64,000 nt of DNA from CADEDH01 sp047974625 (GTDB lineage Bacteria > Actinomycetota > Acidimicrobiia > Acidimicrobiales > SZUA-35), in NCBI GenBank assembly GCA_047974625.1, contig JBKECK010000068.1:62001-126000 (forward strand), in the 5' to 3' direction. Under the pieces are notes generated by a model, which ran no database searches, had not been told where the DNA came from, and was given only the letters and a program-made list of their open reading frames with translations. Positions 7,401 through 15,727 of this stretch are shown piece by piece (the first letter of the stretch is position 1; every line of letters starts with the position of its first letter). The position numbers were made by a program, and so were the translations under genes.

Positions 7401-10081
7401 ACGATCTGGTCGGCCACCGCCTTCAGGACATCGAACCCTGTGCCGGCCTCCATGTAGACCTGGTATTTGACCGTGCGACGGTTGGAGGCACCATCACCGT
7501 CAGTGTCGGTGCCCATGTCGGAGTCGATGGAGGCGCTGTTGGTGAACGTCCCCGAAGTCACGCTGCTGTCGACGGCGACCTGATACCTGATGAGCGGAAG
7601 CTGCTCGGAGTTCTGGATGTCGGCGAAGTGGTACTCGAGACGCGACGCGGCTGCTCCGTGGCCGGTCGGGGTCACCGACGAACCGGCGAGGGTCATGGTC
7701 ACGTCCGGGCTGGAGACCTGGTACTGCGCGAACGTGAGCCAGGTGCTCCCGCCATCGACACTGAATCGTTCGGACCCGAACACGAAGTCGGTCTGGCCCG
7801 GGAGTTGGTCCATGATCTGCGCCGTGCTCTGGGTCGCCTCGTTCCACTGCCCTAGGACCTGGGGCTGGAGTTCGAACTCGACGGTCTGGCCGGCGTTGAC
7901 CACCTTCAAACCGGCTGGGACCGTCCGTTTGGCGATGCTGTGGGCCGACGAAACGACCCGCATCCGGTCGGCATAAGCGCCTTCGTAGCTGAAGGAGGGG
8001 TCAGCAGGGTTGGCCGACCCGGTCCCCACACCGGACCATGACGACCAGGTACCAGCGGCATCGCTCCGTCTGGCGACCGCCCACAACGGAATCAGATTAT
8101 TGGGCCCGTAGCCCATCGCACCGAGCTTGACCTTGATGTCGTAGTTGACTGCGATCGCCACGTGATCGACGCCAGGGTGCAAGGCGTTCAGATGGTCGGT
8201 GTCGATGTCGAGCTGATAGCGGATCTTGGTGATGGCCTGGTTGCCGCCTGGCACCGCTTGAGCGTCGGCGTACCAGTCGACTACAGCGCCCGGAGTCGAC
8301 TGGGTGCCGTCGGCGGCCTGGATGTTGACGACGCTATCGCTGTTGACATCGTCGGCGCAGGTGTCGTTCTGGAGCTCGGTCAGCGCGGCGGCTGGTTCGG
8401 TCGAGTACAGGAAGGACAGGTACGTGGTCGGGTCGTGGTGGGTCGCGTTGGCGGTGGTTCCAGCCCACAGCACCAGAGACGGGTTCCGAGTTGATCGGTT
8501 GAACGAGTAGGCCGTCGTCGATGGTGCGGGGGCACCAGTAAGGCCCACGAACTCGGTGACTGAGGTGTCGATCTTGGTGCAATGTTGGTCCGAAGATCCG
8601 TCGATCATCCGGTAGTCCCAGACGTTCGCCTGGGCGAAGGCGACATCGCCGGGGGCGACCGCTTCGATGGTCGTGGCCTTCTGCGGAATACCCCAAGCCA
8701 CCAGACCGTCCCACCCGACCGAGGCCGACCAGCCGCCGGGGCTGGTCTTCCGCAGCGGGAACGACGCCGTCGAGTCGGTGGGGAACGCTTCGCCGGCGCC
8801 GCCGTAGTTCGGCAAGTTGTTTCCACCGGCGTCCTCGGTCGAGTACGGATTGAAGCCCACCTGCGCGCCACCTTCGAGGGCGCCCACCCGATTGGATTCG
8901 AAGATCTCACACACCCCAGTGAGGCACGACGGGTCGGTATCGAGTTCGGAGGTGTGGAGGTGCCACAGGGTCAGCTTGAACTCGAATAGGTTGCCGTCGC
9001 CGTCCGGGTCACGGACATCGACGTTGTCCAACTGAACGGTGATGGTCGGATCATCCTGGGGAGGCTCGCCCCCGATAGCGCTGACGAAGTCACCCGACAC
9101 CTGGTTCGGAGTACAGGTGATCGACGCCGCGGCGCCGTGGTCACCCAGCAAGGTGCACGCCGAGCCGGTAGGTCCCCAGGTGTAAGGGATGGCGCCCGAT
9201 GACAGACCCGAGCCGGTGGTGTTGTTGGGATTGTCGTCGGTGTAGGCGTCGAGCAGCGTGTAGTCGACCTGGTAGGTCACCTCGTCGGAGTCGGCCAGCA
9301 TCGAACCTGGCTCGTAGGTAGCCCGGACCACATACTCCATCAGCGTTCCGGGTTGGTTGGACGGGCCCACGGCGTACCTGGGTTGGTACAGCGGGTTCCC
9401 TTCGGCGTCGACCCCCTCGACCGGCAACGACTTCGTCAGGTTAACCTTGAACCCGGCGGTCACCGTAGTCTCGGTCGGTCCGGCCGTAGCCTCCGCCGAG
9501 GGACCCTCAGCATTCTGGGCCCACGCCCTCACCATGGCCGAGACGTGATCGTCGTTGCGGGTGACCTGGCCGTCGGAGGCCACGGGTACCACCCTCGCCG
9601 TCGGATAGAGGACCCGGTTGGTGCCCTCGCTCCCGGTGCCGACGTTGCACACCAGTAGCCGTTTGTCACCACCAGGCTGCCCGGTCGCCGAGTCGGCGAT
9701 GACCGACGCCGGTGTGCCGTCCGCACGGCACTCCTGGGGCATCTGGACCCACTGCTGTTTGGGATCGAGCATGACCTCGGCCACCAACGCGTCGGCCGCG
9801 CCATCGTTGAGGCTCAGCTCCACCTGATAAGCAATCGTGTCGTGCAGCCGGACGACGTCATTAGTCGCGTTGGCATCAAGCCCCGCATCGGTGACGGCGA
9901 CCGGGTCCCAGGTGGCGCCATCGAACGGTTCCGAACCGGTCTTCGAGGTACTGAGGGTAACCCTTACCGTTGGGACGGCAGCCTCGGCTGCTGGTGCAGT
10001 CCACGTCAATGTGGTTGCCGTGACCGCGGCGACGGCCAGCAGCGCGAGCCAGACTGAACGTGGGGTGCGAGATGTGACCAT
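4436..10081 (-). CDS. Giant LAxTG-anchored surface protein with SdrD-B-like repeats
   Basis: The 1,881-residue protein begins with a signal peptide (SVWLALLAVAAVTATTLTW, then cleavage near AEAA). It has a long N-terminal adhesin-like region and DUF11-like segments (for example VDTPIAFDLQYRNLG). Six SdrD-B-like repeats follow from about residue 1112 to 1830, each opening with a motif such as GDTVWLDLDGDGAQDGSEPG; the Asp/Gly loops are typical calcium sites of these Ig-like rods. The C-terminus is a cell-wall sorting signal: LAFTG at about 1850-1854, a hydrophobic stretch, then RRPRRR. LAxTG is the known preference of class E sortases. No sortase is present in the window. It is presumably a wall-linked adhesin or stalk; the binding partner is unknown. 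Confidence 0.9.
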   Translation of the reverse strand: MVTSRTPRSVWLALLAVAAVTATTLTWTAPAAEAAVPTVRVTLSTSKTGSEPFDGATWDPVAVTDAGLDANATNDVVRLHDTIAYQVELSLNDGAADALVAEVMLDPKQQWVQMPQECRADGTPASVIADSATGQPGGDKRLLVCNVGTGSEGTNRVLYPTARVVPVASDGQVTRNDDHVSAMVRAWAQNAEGPSAEATAGPTETTVTAGFKVNLTKSLPVEGVDAEGNPLYQPRYAVGPSNQPGTLMEYVVRATYEPGSMLADSDEVTYQVDYTLLDAYTDDNPNNTTGSGLSSGAIPYTWGPTGSACTLLGDHGAAASITCTPNQVSGDFVSAIGGEPPQDDPTITVQLDNVDVRDPDGDGNLFEFKLTLWHLHTSELDTDPSCLTGVCEIFESNRVGALEGGAQVGFNPYSTEDAGGNNLPNYGGAGEAFPTDSTASFPLRKTSPGGWSASVGWDGLVAWGIPQKATTIEAVAPGDVAFAQANVWDYRMIDGSSDQHCTKIDTSVTEFVGLTGAPAPSTTAYSFNRSTRNPSLVLWAGTTANATHHDPTTYLSFLYSTEPAAALTELQNDTCADDVNSDSVVNIQAADGTQSTPGAVVDWYADAQAVPGGNQAITKIRYQLDIDTDHLNALHPGVDHVAIAVNYDIKVKLGAMGYGPNNLIPLWAVARRSDAAGTWSSWSGVGTGSANPADPSFSYEGAYADRMRVVSSAHSIAKRTVPAGLKVVNAGQTVEFELQPQVLGQWNEATQSTAQIMDQLPGQTDFVFGSERFSVDGGSTWLTFAQYQVSSPDVTMTLAGSSVTPTGHGAAASRLEYHFADIQNSEQLPLIRYQVAVDSSVTSGTFTNSASIDSDMGTDTDGDGASNRRTVKYQVYMEAGTGFDVLKAVADQIVEVDTPIAFDLQYRNLGLEDYSGGSFIDVLPYRGDGDYSGGIQTDRTPASRYSGDYQVTAVSGGNSEVFWATDAEPGSVSVDPCAGSNLALGYVPTDGDLCYRTYSSSGATLPDGQTAGTGTTTWTQCTALSPLECGSLDPADITAIRFDTGVISGAGGAHTVTVTIDPVGNVGGTPAFNPTGRVTGASGGDIYTNNFGGRIPEISLNVISNDVSATVVAGSIGDRVWLDTDGDGVQDAGEAGAGGITVRLLAEDPASPGTFVFVAEAVTGTDGAYQFTNLGSGRYRVEVVPSGAISGLGQTFDADGAGDNASVVDLFGPDHPDTANGYTAANYADVDHNDSQDFGYDPTPGSIGDTVWYDTDGDGVQDGLEPGLAGVTVTVTYHGPDGVLGGDDDQVFTTATDSSGQYLIEDLPLGNYTVAVYPDSLPELIGPSGHPIDLASTYDADGGNDHTSTLTLTPVSPIRLDQDFGYQGSGSVGDTVWLDLDGDGAQDGSEPGLAGVTVIVTHLGPDGVPGGGDDHVFTTVTDSAGHYLVEGVPYGPVMVTVDGTGLPGGLTQTYDADGGQDSTSATTIDDTRRSDLAQDFGYRGPGSLGDTVWFDADGDGVMDPGEGPIDGVTVTVTYLGPDGVMGGGDDLTLTTTTDAEGRYRFDHLPLGDYRITVDGLPDGYAPTFDADGGGDNASAVSLTAETPVNLDQDFGYRASGEIGRTVWLDLDGDGVLDPSEPGLPGVGVTITYLGPDGVVGGGDDIVYSVVTDADGHFNVDGLPFGQYRVAVDTTTLPDRVGNSFDRDGTLDSVVTLWLDAGDPSDLAVDFGYVGAGTIGDTVWADGDGDGVQDQGEPGVGGVAVTVTYLGPDGVVGGGDDVTVSTRTDANGRYRVDGLPFGEYIVTIDRSTLPSGASLGHDADGASDGTSRVRLDDLDPIRLDQDFGLTIGHHATMGTVAGVSPAPVGALAFTGSSLVMLLAGGLGLAGSGGLMLRRPRRR

Positions 10082-10245
10082 CAGCGAAAGGCATCGGCAA
10101 CTTTCGGTGATGATTGAGTTATCAACGAAAACTGAACGAGCGCCATGCCGTCATGATGCTGGTCAATGCCGTGTCCGTCGTCGGCCAGTTCCAGTGATCA
10201 GTGCACGGTGAGGGCTGAACCTGACCCCTGATACCGGAGTCCGAA
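10082..10245. other. Intergenic region upstream of the giant surface protein
   Basis: This gap holds the promoter side of the minus-strand surface protein gene and the 5' boundary of the IS3 relic on the plus strand. It is less GC-rich than its surroundings. I see no clear RNA gene or conserved motif. Confidence 0.3.
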
Positions 10246-10600
10246 TTGAGAGGACCTAATACGGGAAGGCGTCCGAAGTTTGATGCGGAGTTTTGTGCTC
10301 ACGCAGTGGAGATGGTCGGGTCGTCTGGCCGTCCGAGGTATCAGGTCGCAAAGGATCTGGGTGTTTCTGGCACTACCATCGCGAAGTGGATGGCTGCTGA
10401 GAAAACCAATGACGATCCGGAACCGTCGTCGGTCTCTGAACGATAGGATTATGAACGTCTCCTGAATGCCGAGCGTGAATGGCAGATGGAACGAGAGATC
10501 CTAAAAGGAAATGAGCTTCTGGGTGAAGGCGTCGACCGGCCGGTTGAAGTACCGGTTCATCGATGCCCAGAACGCCCGGATCGATCCTTCGACTGGTGAG
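10246..10600 (+). pseudogene. IS3-family transposase relic (orfA and start of orfB)
   Basis: Frame 10246-10446 gives an IS3 OrfA helix-turn-helix (RRPKFDAEFCAHAVEMVGSS, then YQVAKDLGVSGTTIAKWM). An in-frame TAG interrupts it at 10444, after which the leucine-zipper part continues (DYERLLNAEREWQMEREILK). A shift then leads to FWVKASTGRLKYRFIDAQNA, typical of the OrfA/OrfB junction. Homology stops near 10590, against the end of the first YcaO gene. The element is dead and truncated, and it marks one border of the RiPP locus. Confidence 0.82.
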
Positions 10601-10618
10601 CGGGTCGGCGAGTTCCGT

Positions 10619-11989
10619 TCAGTGCGGAAGAGGTTGCAGACGGAGACCGGTGCCGTTGGCTCGCCTATCCATGCGGGTGCCGCCGAGGAAGGGGAACGCC
10701 GCGGCTCCGTTGGAGTACAGCCCGGAAGCGATCACGCGGACGACACTGAGCCCGGCTCTGCGAACGTCGGAGGTGGTGACATCCACCGACACGGCCCGGA
10801 TTCCGGCGTCGGTGAGGGTTGCCACGATCCCGGGGAGGTCCATCGCGGGCGGTGAGCCCAATGGCTCATGCATCTCCGAGTCGAGAAGCGGCCAGGACGT
10901 CAGCTCCCGTTCGAGGTCATCGGCCAACTGGGGGTCGAGGTAGGCCTGCATGTGGCAACCGGGGTCGACTGCGTCATGCCAGTCCGGGCGGTAGTCGAGC
11001 AGGTAGGAACGGTCTTGTCGCCACGGCTTGAGCGGGCTGTCCGGGCTGCGGGTCAGTGGACCGAACGCTGAGTCCGGGTCGTTGAGGTCGGCCATCACGG
11101 TCTGAATGTGGGCCGCCTCGGCGAGCGCCTTCACACACGCCGCCGCGGTCACATCCGGATACCAGGCGGTACCAAGAGTGAGGTAGCCCCGGACCTGATC
11201 CCGCATGAGCGCACCCACGCAGGGCGCACCGAAATCGCTCGGAAACGTCACGAAGGTAGTGCGCAACTCTCCGGTCGGCCCGGAAGCGAGTCGCTCCAAC
11301 CAGTGCGGTGCCTGCAGCCGGGCTCCCGTCGCCCCTGTGGTCCAAGTCAGCGTCATCGCGTCCCGTTCGATGAGTTCCCGCACCGCGCTGGACTCGGCGT
11401 GGGTGCGGTCACTGCCTGCGGCGATGCCAGCGTAGACGGTCGCGTTGGTGATCGGTTCGCCGACGCTGAACCCGTGGGCGAAGTAGTTCGTCCAGACCAG
11501 GGAGGCCGGCACCCACACCGGGGCTCGGGTAAGCACGTCCTGGCCCTCCACCCACCGCACCGGCAAGTCGGGGGGGAACCGGCAGAACGGGAAACCGCGC
11601 TCGTTGTACTGGGCGTCGCTGTACAACGCCAATCCAGTCGGGTCGAGCGCGTCTTCGTCCGCAGCTTGCAACTGCTCGAACGAGGCCCGGCGCAGGCCTG
11701 GCGGAACGATGTTTCCGCTATACCGCTCGGCCGCCTCCCCGATGGCGGCTGCAACGGCTCCTGGTAGGTCCCACAGCACCGATCCCATTCCCGACGGATC
11801 GCTGCGCCAGGGGCAGAACCGCGTCGAATCGGCGATATCTGCTTGGACCAGCTGCAACGCCTGTGGCAGGTGGTCCGGGACAAGGCGTCGAGCGAGCCGG
11901 GACACGATCCCGGTCCGGGAGCCGACGAGTAGGTTCTTCGGGTCGGGGGCGGAGAGGTCGCCCCCGAGGTCCAACTGTGTGTTCGTCAT
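10619..11989 (-). CDS. YcaO-family ATP-dependent cyclodehydratase-like protein (first by position)
   Basis: The 456-residue protein is a YcaO-fold enzyme. The family activates peptide backbone amides with ATP to make azolines, thioamides or amidines in RiPPs. The conserved ATP/Mg residues are all visible: GEAAER (about 84-89), ELIERD (about 205-210) and KALAEA near 290. The C-terminus ends QPLPH, a short form of the Pro-rich tail found in azoline-forming YcaOs. I chose ATG 11989, preceded by a GGAG; a TTG at 11998 is also in frame. It is the last gene of the minus-strand RiPP operon. It shares the N-terminal pattern DSTRFCPWRSDPSG with its two neighbours, so they are tandem paralogues. Confidence 0.88.
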   Translation of the reverse strand: MTNTQLDLGGDLSAPDPKNLLVGSRTGIVSRLARRLVPDHLPQALQLVQADIADSTRFCPWRSDPSGMGSVLWDLPGAVAAAIGEAAERYSGNIVPPGLRRASFEQLQAADEDALDPTGLALYSDAQYNERGFPFCRFPPDLPVRWVEGQDVLTRAPVWVPASLVWTNYFAHGFSVGEPITNATVYAGIAAGSDRTHAESSAVRELIERDAMTLTWTTGATGARLQAPHWLERLASGPTGELRTTFVTFPSDFGAPCVGALMRDQVRGYLTLGTAWYPDVTAAACVKALAEAAHIQTVMADLNDPDSAFGPLTRSPDSPLKPWRQDRSYLLDYRPDWHDAVDPGCHMQAYLDPQLADDLERELTSWPLLDSEMHEPLGSPPAMDLPGIVATLTDAGIRAVSVDVTTSDVRRAGLSVVRVIASGLYSNGAAAFPFLGGTRMDRRANGTGLRLQPLPH

Positions 11990-12040
11990 CACGAGCAACT
12001 CCGTTCAGCGACGCCCCGGCGAGCAGCGTCAGCCGTGGTT

Positions 12041-13396
12041 TCAGCAGGGCAGCGGGTAGTCACGAGGCGGACCGGGAGCGGCCGCACGGGCAGCATCCAG
12101 GCGCGCCCCACCAAGGAACGGGTAGGCGGCCGGGCCCGAGGAGTACAGCGCCGGGGCGATAACCCGGACGACGACCAGCCCGGTTCGGGCGAAGCCCGAC
12201 GGGGTCAGGTCGACCGACACGGGTGTGATCCCGGCAGCGGCCAACCGTGACAGGAGTTCGTCGGCGGCAGGGCCCGGGGACTGTGTCGGCGACGTTGGCG
12301 CTGCGAGCGGCCACTGCCCGACGTCGGACTCCAGCCGATCGGCCAGCGCCGGGTCCAGGTACGCCTGCAGGTGACAGGCCGGGTCTCCGGCATCGCGCCA
12401 GTCGGGCCGGTAGCTACTGAGGTACCTGCGGTCGTCACGCCACGGTTTGAGCGGGCTGCTGGGATCGACTCGCAACGCCTCGAAGCCGGAGTCCGGGTCG
12501 TCCAGGTCCGCGGCGATCATCTGGCCGTGTAGGGCTTGGGCGAACGCTTCGTGCAGCGCAGTGCCCCTCACTGTGGCGGGTCGCCAGGAGGTGCCGAGTG
12601 TGAGGTAGCCCAACGATCGGTCCCGCACCAACACGCCGACGCTTGGAGGGCCGAACTCGCTGGCGAACTCGACGAAGGTGGTCCGCAACCGGCCCGTGGG
12701 TCCGCGCCCAAGTGCGGCGAGGTGCCCGCCCACGTCCAGGCGTCGACCGACCGCTCCGCTGTGCCAGGTGAGTTCGCGCGCGTCTGCCTCGATCAGGCTG
12801 AACAGCGCAGCGCGTTCGGCTGCTTGGCGGGTGGGGCCCGAGGCGATGGCGGTGTGCAGGGTGGCGTGCGTTGCTGCTTCTGGCTCTCCTGTCTCGTCCG
12901 GTCGGGCTGTCCATGCCAGCGAGGCGGGAACCCAGACCGCTTCGTGGCCGGTCATGGTGCGTCCACGGGCCCACCGCAGCGACAGGTCGGGGTCGAACGG
13001 CACGAACGGGAAGCCGGGAGCGGCGTACTGCGCGTCGGAGTACAGCGACAACGTAGTCGGGTCGAGTACTCGCTCGCCGCCTGCGGTGAGCTCGGCGTAC
13101 GTGCTGCGCCGGAGTCGGGCTGTGACGAAATTGCCCGCGTAGCTCTCCACGGCGGCGGCCAGAGCAGCGTGGGTCGCCGCGGCGTCGTCCCACAGAGCCA
13201 GGCCGACGACGGCGACGTCAGTGGTCCACGGCCCGAAGCGGGTGGAGTCTGCCAGTTCGGCGCAGACCACCCGCAGGCACTGGGGCAGGTGCGGTGGAAC
13301 TCCAGGCCGGAGGAGGCGTCGGACCAGGCCGGTTCGGGCATCCACCACCACGAGCTGCAACTGGTCGGTCGTTGGCCCCCGCGTCGCCACGTTCAC
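12041..13396 (-). CDS. YcaO-family protein with degenerate ATP-site residues
   Basis: This 451-residue paralogue aligns along its whole length with the flanking YcaO genes (DSTRFGPWTTD, YSDAQYAAPGFPF, SPLKPWRDDRRYL). Key acidic and basic residues are changed: GEAxER is AAAVES (about 80-85), ELIERDAM is SLIEADAR (about 200-207), and the AEA motif is FAQAL. These positions bind ATP-Mg in characterised YcaO proteins, so this copy is probably a non-catalytic or altered partner in a hetero-oligomer. GTG 13396 overlaps the stop of the upstream YcaO by 4 nt (GTGA), so the two are coupled. It ends DYPLPC. Confidence 0.85.
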   Translation of the reverse strand: MNVATRGPTTDQLQLVVVDARTGLVRRLLRPGVPPHLPQCLRVVCAELADSTRFGPWTTDVAVVGLALWDDAAATHAALAAAVESYAGNFVTARLRRSTYAELTAGGERVLDPTTLSLYSDAQYAAPGFPFVPFDPDLSLRWARGRTMTGHEAVWVPASLAWTARPDETGEPEAATHATLHTAIASGPTRQAAERAALFSLIEADARELTWHSGAVGRRLDVGGHLAALGRGPTGRLRTTFVEFASEFGPPSVGVLVRDRSLGYLTLGTSWRPATVRGTALHEAFAQALHGQMIAADLDDPDSGFEALRVDPSSPLKPWRDDRRYLSSYRPDWRDAGDPACHLQAYLDPALADRLESDVGQWPLAAPTSPTQSPGPAADELLSRLAAAGITPVSVDLTPSGFARTGLVVVRVIAPALYSSGPAAYPFLGGARLDAARAAAPGPPRDYPLPC

Positions 13397-14754
13397 GAGT
13401 AGGGCAGTGGGTCACGCACCAGATCCGCTTCGGTCAGCGGTTCCGATGCCCAGCCGAGGAGGTGCGGTACCTCATAGAGCCGCCGACCGCCGAGCAGGGG
13501 GAGCGCTGCGGGCGCGTATCCGACGAGGCCAGGAGCGAGGACCCGGGTTACGTGCCAGCCAGCGGCGGCTACGTCGGCGCTGGTGCTGTCCACCGCGATG
13601 GCCCGTACGCCTTCGCGCTCGAGCGCGGTCACGCAGTGGAGGAACACGTCGGGGCCGATCTCCGGCATGTCGGCCAGGGACACGATCTCGACGGGTTTCT
13701 CGAAGCGGTGGGTGATTCGCTGCTGGGCCTCCGGGTCGAGGTAGAGCTGGGTGTGCGAGGCGAGGTCGGAGACGTCACGTAGGTCGTCGCGGAAGCTGCG
13801 GACATACGACCGGTCGGCACGGAAGGGACGGTAGGGGTGAGCGTACGCTGCCGCTGACCCGTCCATCGTGTACAGCCGTGCGTCTGGATCGAGCAGTTCG
13901 ACGCCGAACAGCAGCCCGTCGATGGCCTCGACCAGCGCCTTGGCCGCGGCCGCAACCGGCTCGCCGCGACTGGCCGCGCCCCAGGCGATGAGCCCCCGCC
14001 GAGTGTCGTGTAGGAACGCACCGACGACTGGGACACCGAAGGTCGTCCGTAGCCACAGCAGTCGACACACGGTGCCCTGCTCATCCAGTTCGGTAGCCCA
14101 CGCGGCAAGCCGGCCGTCGGAGTTCACGTCGATCTCGGTTCCGGGGGCTCCGCTCATCCACCAGATCGTCATGGCGTCGCGTTCGATCAGTTCGAGCAGG
14201 GCCGAGACGTAGGCCTGGCCTCGACGCGTTCCCGCCGCCATCCCCGCGTACATCTGGGCAACCGTGGGTTCGCCGGGTGGCGGGAGGTAGTTCAACAGGA
14301 CCAGGCAGGCCGGCACGAGCACCTGCGTGTCCGCGACCAGGTCCCGGCCGGGGATCCAGGCGATGGTGGATTCTGCCGTAATCGGTGCGAACGGGAACCC
14401 GGGGGTCTCGTACTGGCTGGCCGAGTACGGTGCGGCTTGCGCCGGGTCCAGGGCGTTGTGTCCGGATTCCCGTAGTTCTCTGAACGAGGCCCGGGTCAGG
14501 CTGGTCGGTTCGATGTTGCCGCAGTAGCGTTCGAGCGCCTCCCCGACCGCAGCGGCACGGGCGGCGTCGGGGTTGTCGAGAGCGCTGCCGTGCCCGCACG
14601 GGTCGGCGCGCCAGGTCGCGAACCGGCTGGTGTCCGCCACGTGGGCGGTGAACGCCGAGTGCGAACGCAGGTAGCGATGTCTCGGGTCATCGGGTCGCAC
14701 CGCGGTGATCAGGCCGGTACGGCCGTCAACCAAGCGGCCAGAAATACTGCTCAC
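13393..14754 (-). CDS. YcaO-family ATP-dependent cyclodehydratase-like protein (third by position)
   Basis: The 453-residue enzyme keeps the full YcaO signature: GEALER (about 71-76), ELLELIERDAM (about 186-195) and KALVEAIDG. It starts at GTG 14754, 11 nt after the stop of the E1-like partner, and overlaps the next YcaO by 4 nt. The C-terminus is RDPLPYS. It is the first YcaO gene of the operon and is the most divergent of the three, for example lacking the SPLKPWR segment (here HPYRPFRADRSYV). It probably installs backbone heterocycles or a related modification on the precursor encoded upstream. Confidence 0.88.
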   Translation of the reverse strand: MSSISGRLVDGRTGLITAVRPDDPRHRYLRSHSAFTAHVADTSRFATWRADPCGHGSALDNPDAARAAAVGEALERYCGNIEPTSLTRASFRELRESGHNALDPAQAAPYSASQYETPGFPFAPITAESTIAWIPGRDLVADTQVLVPACLVLLNYLPPPGEPTVAQMYAGMAAGTRRGQAYVSALLELIERDAMTIWWMSGAPGTEIDVNSDGRLAAWATELDEQGTVCRLLWLRTTFGVPVVGAFLHDTRRGLIAWGAASRGEPVAAAAKALVEAIDGLLFGVELLDPDARLYTMDGSAAAYAHPYRPFRADRSYVRSFRDDLRDVSDLASHTQLYLDPEAQQRITHRFEKPVEIVSLADMPEIGPDVFLHCVTALEREGVRAIAVDSTSADVAAAGWHVTRVLAPGLVGYAPAALPLLGGRRLYEVPHLLGWASEPLTEADLVRDPLPYS

Positions 14755-14765
14755 CTGAGTGCTGC

Positions 14766-15599
14766 TCAGTCAGCGAAGGCCGGTAGGGGGAGCACCGGGT
14801 GGCGGTGCACCAGCAGATCCACCGGATCCAACTCGATCTGGTCGAGCGCGCCGGGCGGATCCTGTCCGTCGAGGTAGGTGAGGACGTCGGTGACAATGTG
14901 CCCGGCGGCAACGGCGAGCGCACCCGGGCCCGGCCAGGGAACCGGCGGCTTGTGGGCCGCGGAGTCCAAGTAGGCCCAATGCGCCAGCAGCGCGTCTGGG
15001 GCACCGGCGGCGGCGAGCCGGCGGCCGCGGGTGTCGTGATAGCCGGCACTGACCCCCGGGATCGACAAGGGCCCGACGAAGAGCCTGACCCCTTCCATGT
15101 AGGCCATGTGCCAGGCCGTTCCCCCCTCAGCGCACCAGCCCTCCGTCTGCCGCCAGTCGGTGTCAGGGAGCCAACCGACACAGCTGATGAGCAGGTCCGA
15201 GCTGTTGACCGACTCGGGAGTCAGCGGGTCGGTGTTCAGCTGCACCTCTCCGTCGAGCAAGGCGAGAACCTGGCGACCCAACGGCGTGTCAACACCGCTG
15301 ACGAGTACCGTCGCCGCACGGGGCAGCGATTGGGGAGGGCCAGGCCGGCTCAGAAGGCCGCGGGCCATCAAGGCGGCCGCGAAGTGCGCGTGCACGTCGC
15401 CGGGGTCCTCTTCAAGGTGTGCGGCTTCAAGGTGTGCGGCTTCAAGGTGTGTGTCGCCATGAAGCGTGGCAACAAAATGCTCGAACTCCGGGCCGTCCAC
15501 CTGCAGCCGCAGAAAGCGATCCTGAGGGGACATTGCGTTCCACGACCCGTCAGCGGTGCGGTAGACGTGGTGGCCGGGGGTGAGCCGAAGGTCGGTCAA
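14766..15599 (-). CDS. E1-like (ocin-ThiF-like) TOMM leader-binding partner of YcaO
   Basis: The 277-residue protein resembles the F/C proteins that present the precursor to YcaO enzymes. Residues 1-85 (RLTPGHHVYRTADGSW onwards) look like a RiPP recognition element. Residues from about 92 (ATVLVSGVDTPLGRQVLALL) form a Rossmann-like E1 segment, followed by RLFVGPLSIPGVSAGYHD, a family hallmark. The usual Cys zinc ligands are not obvious, so ATP or zinc binding may be lost. A 15-nt triplication encodes HLEAA repeats near residues 51-63. The start is TTG 15599 with GGAGA upstream. It lies behind the precursor and an attenuator-like hairpin. Confidence 0.75.
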   Translation of the reverse strand: MTDLRLTPGHHVYRTADGSWNAMSPQDRFLRLQVDGPEFEHFVATLHGDTHLEAAHLEAAHLEEDPGDVHAHFAAALMARGLLSRPGPPQSLPRAATVLVSGVDTPLGRQVLALLDGEVQLNTDPLTPESVNSSDLLISCVGWLPDTDWRQTEGWCAEGGTAWHMAYMEGVRLFVGPLSIPGVSAGYHDTRGRRLAAAGAPDALLAHWAYLDSAAHKPPVPWPGPGALAVAAGHIVTDVLTYLDGQDPPGALDQIELDPVDLLVHRHPVLPLPAFAD

Positions 15600-15631
15600 G
15601 GTGTCGTCTCCACGCTTGTCAAACAGATAAG

Positions 15632-15677
15632 GCGTGTACCGGCCGAGCCATCAGGCTTCGGATCGGCCGGTACACGC
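15632..15677 (-). terminator. 13-bp hairpin between precursor and modification genes
   Basis: Arms 15632-15644 and 15665-15677 are perfectly complementary with a 20-nt loop, and the minus-strand transcript continues into a T-rich stretch. It lies after the precursor stop and before the E1-like gene. Such leaky terminators let RiPP operons make far more precursor than enzyme; that role is inferred here. Confidence 0.7.
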
Positions 15678-15727
15678 TCGCATGATGGCCGCCCTCAACG
15701 AATGTCAGGGGGGCGGTACTAGCCCAG

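Noticed and set aside
10444..10446. In-frame stop in the IS3 relic as possible recoding
   Set aside because: It is TAG in a clearly degenerate, truncated element with a further frameshift, so decay is the simpler reading.
15412..15465. Short tandem repeats that look like a mini CRISPR
   Set aside because: They are directly adjacent 15-nt units without spacers, inside the E1-like coding sequence.
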